Shown one piece after another: positions 5,779 through 8,809 of a DNA stretch of 8,809 nucleotides. The position numbers and the translations under genes were made by a program. The first letter of the stretch is position 1, and each line of letters starts with the position of its first letter. The notes under the pieces are model-generated. The model was given only the letters and a program-made list of their open reading frames with translations, was not told the origin of the DNA and did no database searches. The stretch is taken from contig MGOB01000076.1 of the NCBI GenBank assembly GCA_001796995.1, forward strand, positions 21,667 through 30,475, given 5' to 3'. The stretch is from Chloroflexi bacterium RBG_16_68_14. Its GTDB lineage: Bacteria > Chloroflexota > Dehalococcoidia > DSTF01 > RBG-16-68-14.

Positions 5779-6861
5779 ATGCGTTCCCTTCGCTTCGTTG
5801 TGCCGATGGTCTGGGCGCTGCTCGCCGTCCTCGTCGCCGCCTGCAACGGCAACGGCGGCGTCGCCTCGCCCACCGCCACCTCGACGGCCGGCACAACCGA
5901 GGCGCCGACGCGGGAGCCGGGCGCCCGCCTCTCCACGGTGGAGATCGTGCGGAAGCTGCGGCCCTCCGTGGTGCAGGTGGTCACCGAGGGGGCGCAGCTC
6001 AACGTGTTCGGGGAGCTCGTCCCTTCTCGCGGCCTCGGCACCGGCGTCATCATCGACGCGGAGGGCCTTATCGTCACCAACAACCACGTCGTGCGGGTTG
6101 GTGACGCCCTCGCCAGCCGCATCACCGTCACGCTCGCCGACGGGCGCACCCTGTCCGCCTCGGTGGTGGGAGCCGACCCCCAGACCGACCTGGCGGTGCT
6201 GAAGATCGACGCGCAGGGCCTGACGCCGGCGGAGCTGGGCGATGTCTCCGCCCTGCCCGTCGGGGCCGACGTGGTCGCCATGGGCTTCGCCCTGGGGCTG
6301 GAGGGAGACCCCACGGTCACCCGTGGCGTGGTGAGCGCCAAGAACCGGACCATCCAGGAGCAGTCTGTCTCCATCAACGACGCCATCCAGACGGACGCCA
6401 GCATCAACCCCGGCAACAGTGGCGGACCGCTGGTCGATGACCGGGGCCGGGTGGTGGGGATCAGCACCGCCATCATCCAGGGCGGCGAGAATATCGGCTT
6501 CGCTATCTCCATCGACCTGGTGAAACCCATCGTCGAGGAGCTGATCCGGAACGGTCGCGTGGAGCGGGGGTTCCTGGGCGTGCGCTTCACGGACATCACG
6601 CCCAGCCTGGCCCGCAACCTTGGCCTCCCCGCCGAGGAGGGCGTCGGCCTCGCAGAGGTAGTAGCGGGCTCCCCGGCCGATGAGGCCGACCTCCGACCGG
6701 AAGACATCATCATCGCCCTGGGGGATACCAAGATCAGGAACAGCGGCGACCTGCTGGAGGCGCTGCGCCGCCATCGCGCCGGCGAACGGGTGAAGGTGCG
6801 CTTCTATCGCGACGGCGACGAGCAGGAGACCGAGGTGACGCTGGGCGCTCAGCCGGAGTAG
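5779..6861 (+). CDS. htrA: HtrA/DegP-type serine protease with one PDZ domain, predicted lipoprotein
   Basis: A 360-residue envelope protease. Residues 1-22 form a lipoprotein signal peptide with a hydrophobic core and the lipobox VAAC, so Cys22 should be lipidated. A Thr/Ser/Pro/Ala-rich linker (about 28-48) follows. The trypsin-like domain (about 52-250) has all three catalytic residues: His103 in VTNNHVV, Asp137 in DPQTDLAVL, and Ser214 in NPGNSGGPLV. A single C-terminal PDZ domain (about 262-356) starts at RGFLGVRF and contains the SPADEADLRPEDIIIALGD segment. Enzymes of this family degrade or refold damaged proteins outside the cytoplasm. A GTG at 5719 would add 20 residues, but the ATG at 5779 is preferred: it starts a proper signal peptide and carries the -10 spacing seen before neighbouring genes. 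The next gene begins 12 bases after the stop. The family is certain; DegP, DegQ and DegS-like roles are not distinguished. Confidence 0.95.
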   Translation: MRSLRFVVPMVWALLAVLVAACNGNGGVASPTATSTAGTTEAPTREPGARLSTVEIVRKLRPSVVQVVTEGAQLNVFGELVPSRGLGTGVIIDAEGLIVTNNHVVRVGDALASRITVTLADGRTLSASVVGADPQTDLAVLKIDAQGLTPAELGDVSALPVGADVVAMGFALGLEGDPTVTRGVVSAKNRTIQEQSVSINDAIQTDASINPGNSGGPLVDDRGRVVGISTAIIQGGENIGFAISIDLVKPIVEELIRNGRVERGFLGVRFTDITPSLARNLGLPAEEGVGLAEVVAGSPADEADLRPEDIIIALGDTKIRNSGDLLEALRRHRAGERVKVRFYRDGDEQETEVTLGAQPE

Positions 6862-6864
6862 AAT
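6835..6864 (+). promoter_or_regulatory. Promoter candidate of the second hydrolase gene, overlapping the htrA stop
   Basis: TAGAAT (6859-6864) begins with the TAG stop codon of the protease gene and ends nine bases before the ATG at 6874. GTGACG (6835-6840), a four-of-six match to TTGACA, lies 18 bases upstream. The interval before the ATG (GGCACAAGC) has no ribosome binding site. The octamer TAGAATGG also precedes the first hydrolase gene. Confidence 0.45.
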
Positions 6865-6873
6865 GGCACAAGC

Positions 6874-7860
6874 ATGAGCACGCTGGACCGGGTGCCGCGC
6901 GCCGTCGGCCTGGCTGGCGCCGCCTTCGCTGGCCTCTACGCCTACGCCTGGTATGCCGCCCGCCGCTTCGAGGACCTGGAGCCCGAGTCGGCCGGCGCGC
7001 CGGGCAGCTTCCTGGAGGTGGACGGCGTGCGGCTCCACTACGTAGAGGCGGGTCGGGGCGAAGAGGTCCTGCTCATCCACGGCCTGGGCGCTTCTACGTT
7101 CAGCTTTCGCTACGTCATCCCGGAGCTCGCCCAGCGCTATCGGGTCGTCGCCCTGGACCTGAAAGGCTTCGGCTATTCGGGGCGGCCATCCGGCGATTAC
7201 TCGCTCACAGCGCAGGCGGCGCTGGTGCGGCGCTTCATGGATCAGCTGGACATCGAGCGGGCGGTCGTGGTCGGCCATTCGATGGGCGGCGCCGTGGCGA
7301 TGCGGCTGGCGCTGGGTTATCCGGAGCGGGTATCGCGGCTGGTGCTGGTCGGTAGCGCCACCGACCAGGAGCTGCGGCACGGCCTTCGCTTCGGGCGCTA
7401 CCTCCGACCGTTCCTGCCGCTGGCCGCCCTCTTTACCCTGCACCGCCAGAGCTTCCGGCGCCTCTCGCTGCGTAGCGCCGTGCACGACCCGGCCCACCTG
7501 ACGCCGGAGGTGCTCGACGGCTATTTCCGCCCATCGCGGATGAAGGGTCATCTGCGGGCGCTGGGCGCGCTGGCGGCGCACCGCCGCCGCGACGAGCCGC
7601 TGGCCCCGGAGCGCATCCTGCAGCCCACGCTGCTCCTCTGGGGTGAGCACGACCGCTGGCTGCCGCCTTCGCAGGGGGAGGAGCTGGCGCGCCGCATCCC
7701 CAACGGGAGGCTGCTCCTGGTGCCCAGCGCCGGCCATCTGCCCCTGGAGGAACAGCCCGACTTCTGCAACCGGGCGCTCCTGGAGTTCCTCGCCTCGCCC
7801 CAGCCGGCCGCCGCGCCCCTGCGGCCGGGGTCAGAAGCGAAGCTGGAGACGCCGAGCTAG
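6874..7860 (+). CDS. Membrane-anchored alpha/beta hydrolase
   Basis: A 328-residue protein with one N-terminal hydrophobic segment (about 9-28, containing VGLAGAAFAGLYAYAWYAA), which should anchor it in the membrane or serve as an uncleaved signal. A typical alpha/beta hydrolase fold follows. The oxyanion motif HGLG is at 69-72. The triad is Ser136 in VGHSMGGA, Asp260 in LLLWGEHDRWLP, and His288 in PSAGHLPLEEQPD. A cap region lies about 165-245, rich in Arg and Leu. The overall pattern resembles the haloalkane dehalogenase/epoxide hydrolase/haloperoxidase-like group (Pfam Abhydrolase_1). The specificity cannot be read from sequence. The C-terminal 25 residues are Pro/Ala-rich and probably disordered. 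It lies 12 bases after the protease gene and may be co-transcribed with it as well as having its own start site. It is unlike the first hydrolase in length and anchor, so the two are not recent duplicates. Confidence 0.88.
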   Translation: MSTLDRVPRAVGLAGAAFAGLYAYAWYAARRFEDLEPESAGAPGSFLEVDGVRLHYVEAGRGEEVLLIHGLGASTFSFRYVIPELAQRYRVVALDLKGFGYSGRPSGDYSLTAQAALVRRFMDQLDIERAVVVGHSMGGAVAMRLALGYPERVSRLVLVGSATDQELRHGLRFGRYLRPFLPLAALFTLHRQSFRRLSLRSAVHDPAHLTPEVLDGYFRPSRMKGHLRALGALAAHRRRDEPLAPERILQPTLLLWGEHDRWLPPSQGEELARRIPNGRLLLVPSAGHLPLEEQPDFCNRALLEFLASPQPAAAPLRPGSEAKLETPS

Positions 7861-7891
7861 GAAGCGTAGGCGCGAGTTCGTCTCCTCCTGG

Positions 7892-7911
7892 TTGACAAAG
7901 GAGCGTATAAT
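7892..7911 (+). promoter_or_regulatory. TATAAT promoter element with a closely placed TTGACA
   Basis: A perfect TATAAT (7906-7911) lies 50 bases before the ATG of the last gene. A perfect TTGACA (7892-7897) lies only eight bases upstream of it, far closer than the usual 16-18, so the two cannot act together as standard -35 and -10 boxes. No other -35 is visible at 17 bases. Transcription from TATAAT would give a leader of about 43 bases. Confidence 0.5.
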
Positions 7912-7961
7912 AGTGCTACCCCCGCCGTACTGGGCAGCATGCTTTTCACGAAGGCGGCGAA

Positions 7962-8809
7962 ATGAAGCGATACGGAGCGCTATCTGCGAGTGCCGTGGGC
8001 AGCGCGGCGGTTCGCGGGGCCTTAGCCGTAGCAGCCCTTTCCGCTCTCTTCCTGATCGGGCTGCTGGTTCCGGGCGCCACCGAGGGCTCCGGGCCCTTCA
8101 ACGTGAACGGCAGCGTGGCCAGGCTCCGCATCTCCTACGACGGCGGCTGCACGCCGGGGCAACTGGACACCAAGATCGATTCTGGTAAGATCAGCGCTTC
8201 ACAGCAAAAACTTATCGAACTCATCAACAATGGCGATGTCTACGGCTGCACCGGCACGGCGCAGCACCCCTTCGCCCTGATCATCGGCACAGAGCTCTTC
8301 TCCGCCGCGAACGTCAGCACCGTCACGACGGAGTGGATGACTCCCACCGAGCAGCCCAGCCTCACTCTGGAGGTGGAGGATTGCTTCAGCCCGGACTTCC
8401 CTGCCTTCGGCGAGATCTATGTCGGAGCGGAGCTGATGAGCTACAGCGGAAAGAGCTGCGACGGCGTCGGCGGGGCGACGGACTACTTCACGATCAGCCA
8501 GCGGCCGTCGCCGCCGGACAAGACCGGACACGCCATCGGCAGCTTCGTCCGCGCCCAGGGCCGGCTGCTGCTGGTGGCGCGGTCGCGGCCCAGGTACACG
8601 GGCGGCACGACGACCGGCCCGGCCCAGCACGATGTGGGCAGCCTGGTGCGCAGCCCCATCACCTACCTCACCTGCCGCGTGCGGATGAAGCAGACGGTCG
8701 CCGCCGGCCTGGACGAAGTCGAGTCCCGCTCCCGTTGCTACGCCATCCTCGAGACAGGGTACGGCATGTCTCCAGCGGCCCCGCACTGGCCCGACGATCC
8801 CCCCGCCCG
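7962..8809 (+). CDS. Exported or membrane-anchored protein with six cysteines, unknown function (3' end outside window)
   Basis: The frame is open from the ATG at 7962 to the right edge (282 complete codons, no stop). The ATG is the only usable start downstream of an in-frame TAG at 7911, and AAGGCGG lies a few bases upstream. Residues 19-38 are strongly hydrophobic after a basic 18-residue N-terminus, indicating a signal peptide or anchor, so most of the chain is outside the cytoplasm. Cysteines at 63, 96, 141, 166, 238 and 259 could form disulfides. Residues about 133-200 (LTLEVEDC..PAFGEIYVGAELMSYSGKSC, then H190 and GSFVRAQG) follow a pattern I recognise from surface and phage-tail-like proteins: a beta module of the form fP..G.I.IG.E.m.Y.G, ending with H..Gs.V. 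I do not recognise the whole protein and assign no function. A stretch at 8178-8237 is about 42% GC, below the surroundings. Confidence 0.8.
   Translation, partial: MKRYGALSASAVGSAAVRGALAVAALSALFLIGLLVPGATEGSGPFNVNGSVARLRISYDGGCTPGQLDTKIDSGKISASQQKLIELINNGDVYGCTGTAQHPFALIIGTELFSAANVSTVTTEWMTPTEQPSLTLEVEDCFSPDFPAFGEIYVGAELMSYSGKSCDGVGGATDYFTISQRPSPPDKTGHAIGSFVRAQGRLLLVARSRPRYTGGTTTGPAQHDVGSLVRSPITYLTCRVRMKQTVAAGLDEVESRSRCYAILETGYGMSPAAPHWPDDPPA

Noticed and set aside
5302..7737. An 811-codon open frame on the - strand
   Set aside because: It runs antisense through three well-supported + strand genes with intact catalytic motifs. Its translation is Arg/Gly/Ala/His-rich with no recognisable domain. 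Long antisense frames are expected in GC-rich coding sequence.
8199..8786. A 195-codon - strand open frame near the right edge
   Set aside because: The + strand frame here has a signal or anchor segment, a ribosome binding site and a promoter, and keeps sensible composition to the edge. The - strand translation is His/Arg/Gly-rich without motifs.

Overview
The window is about 8.8 kb of GC-rich, densely coded bacterial chromosome. It has ten protein genes: eight on the + strand and two (csrA and a GGDEF protein) on the - strand. The first gene is cut by the left edge and the last by the right edge. No rRNA, tRNA, CRISPR array, transposase, integrase or phage gene was seen. No gene-free stretch reaches 300 bases; the longest is about 203 bases, between csrA and the GGDEF gene. 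The organism cannot be fixed from sequence alone. GC-rich codon use, a lipoprotein with a Thr/Ser/Pro-rich linker after its cysteine, apparent leaderless genes, the GYD and DUF309 families and a GTAGGGGCGA...TCGCCCCTAC palindrome together suggest Chloroflexota (inference, low to moderate confidence).

Left part (1-2950): the 3' end of an APC-family amino acid permease is followed by a tightly coupled ABC pair, an FtsX/MacB-type permease and its ATPase. After that comes a small GYD-domain gene with its own likely promoter and a strong ribosome binding site.

Middle part (3060-4560): on the - strand, a membrane-bound diguanylate cyclase (GGDEF motif and RxxD inhibitory site intact) lies upstream of csrA. 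The two are separated by a double palindrome and a likely csrA promoter. The csrA start region can fold so that its Shine-Dalgarno sequence is paired and an AGGATGT CsrA-type motif sits in the loop, which suggests autoregulation.

Right part (4560-8809): divergent from the cyclase runs a + strand series of alpha/beta hydrolase, DUF309 protein, HtrA-type serine protease lipoprotein and membrane-anchored alpha/beta hydrolase. A secreted or anchored protein with six cysteines follows and is cut off at the window edge. Several starts here lack a Shine-Dalgarno sequence and instead have a -10-like hexamer ending exactly nine bases before the ATG, the pattern expected of (near-)leaderless transcripts.

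Overall this is an ordinary housekeeping, envelope and signalling neighbourhood. I did not find a convincing new multi-gene system. The items most worth a second look are the leaderless-promoter pattern, the csrA start hairpin, the double palindrome and the unfinished cysteine-containing exported protein.
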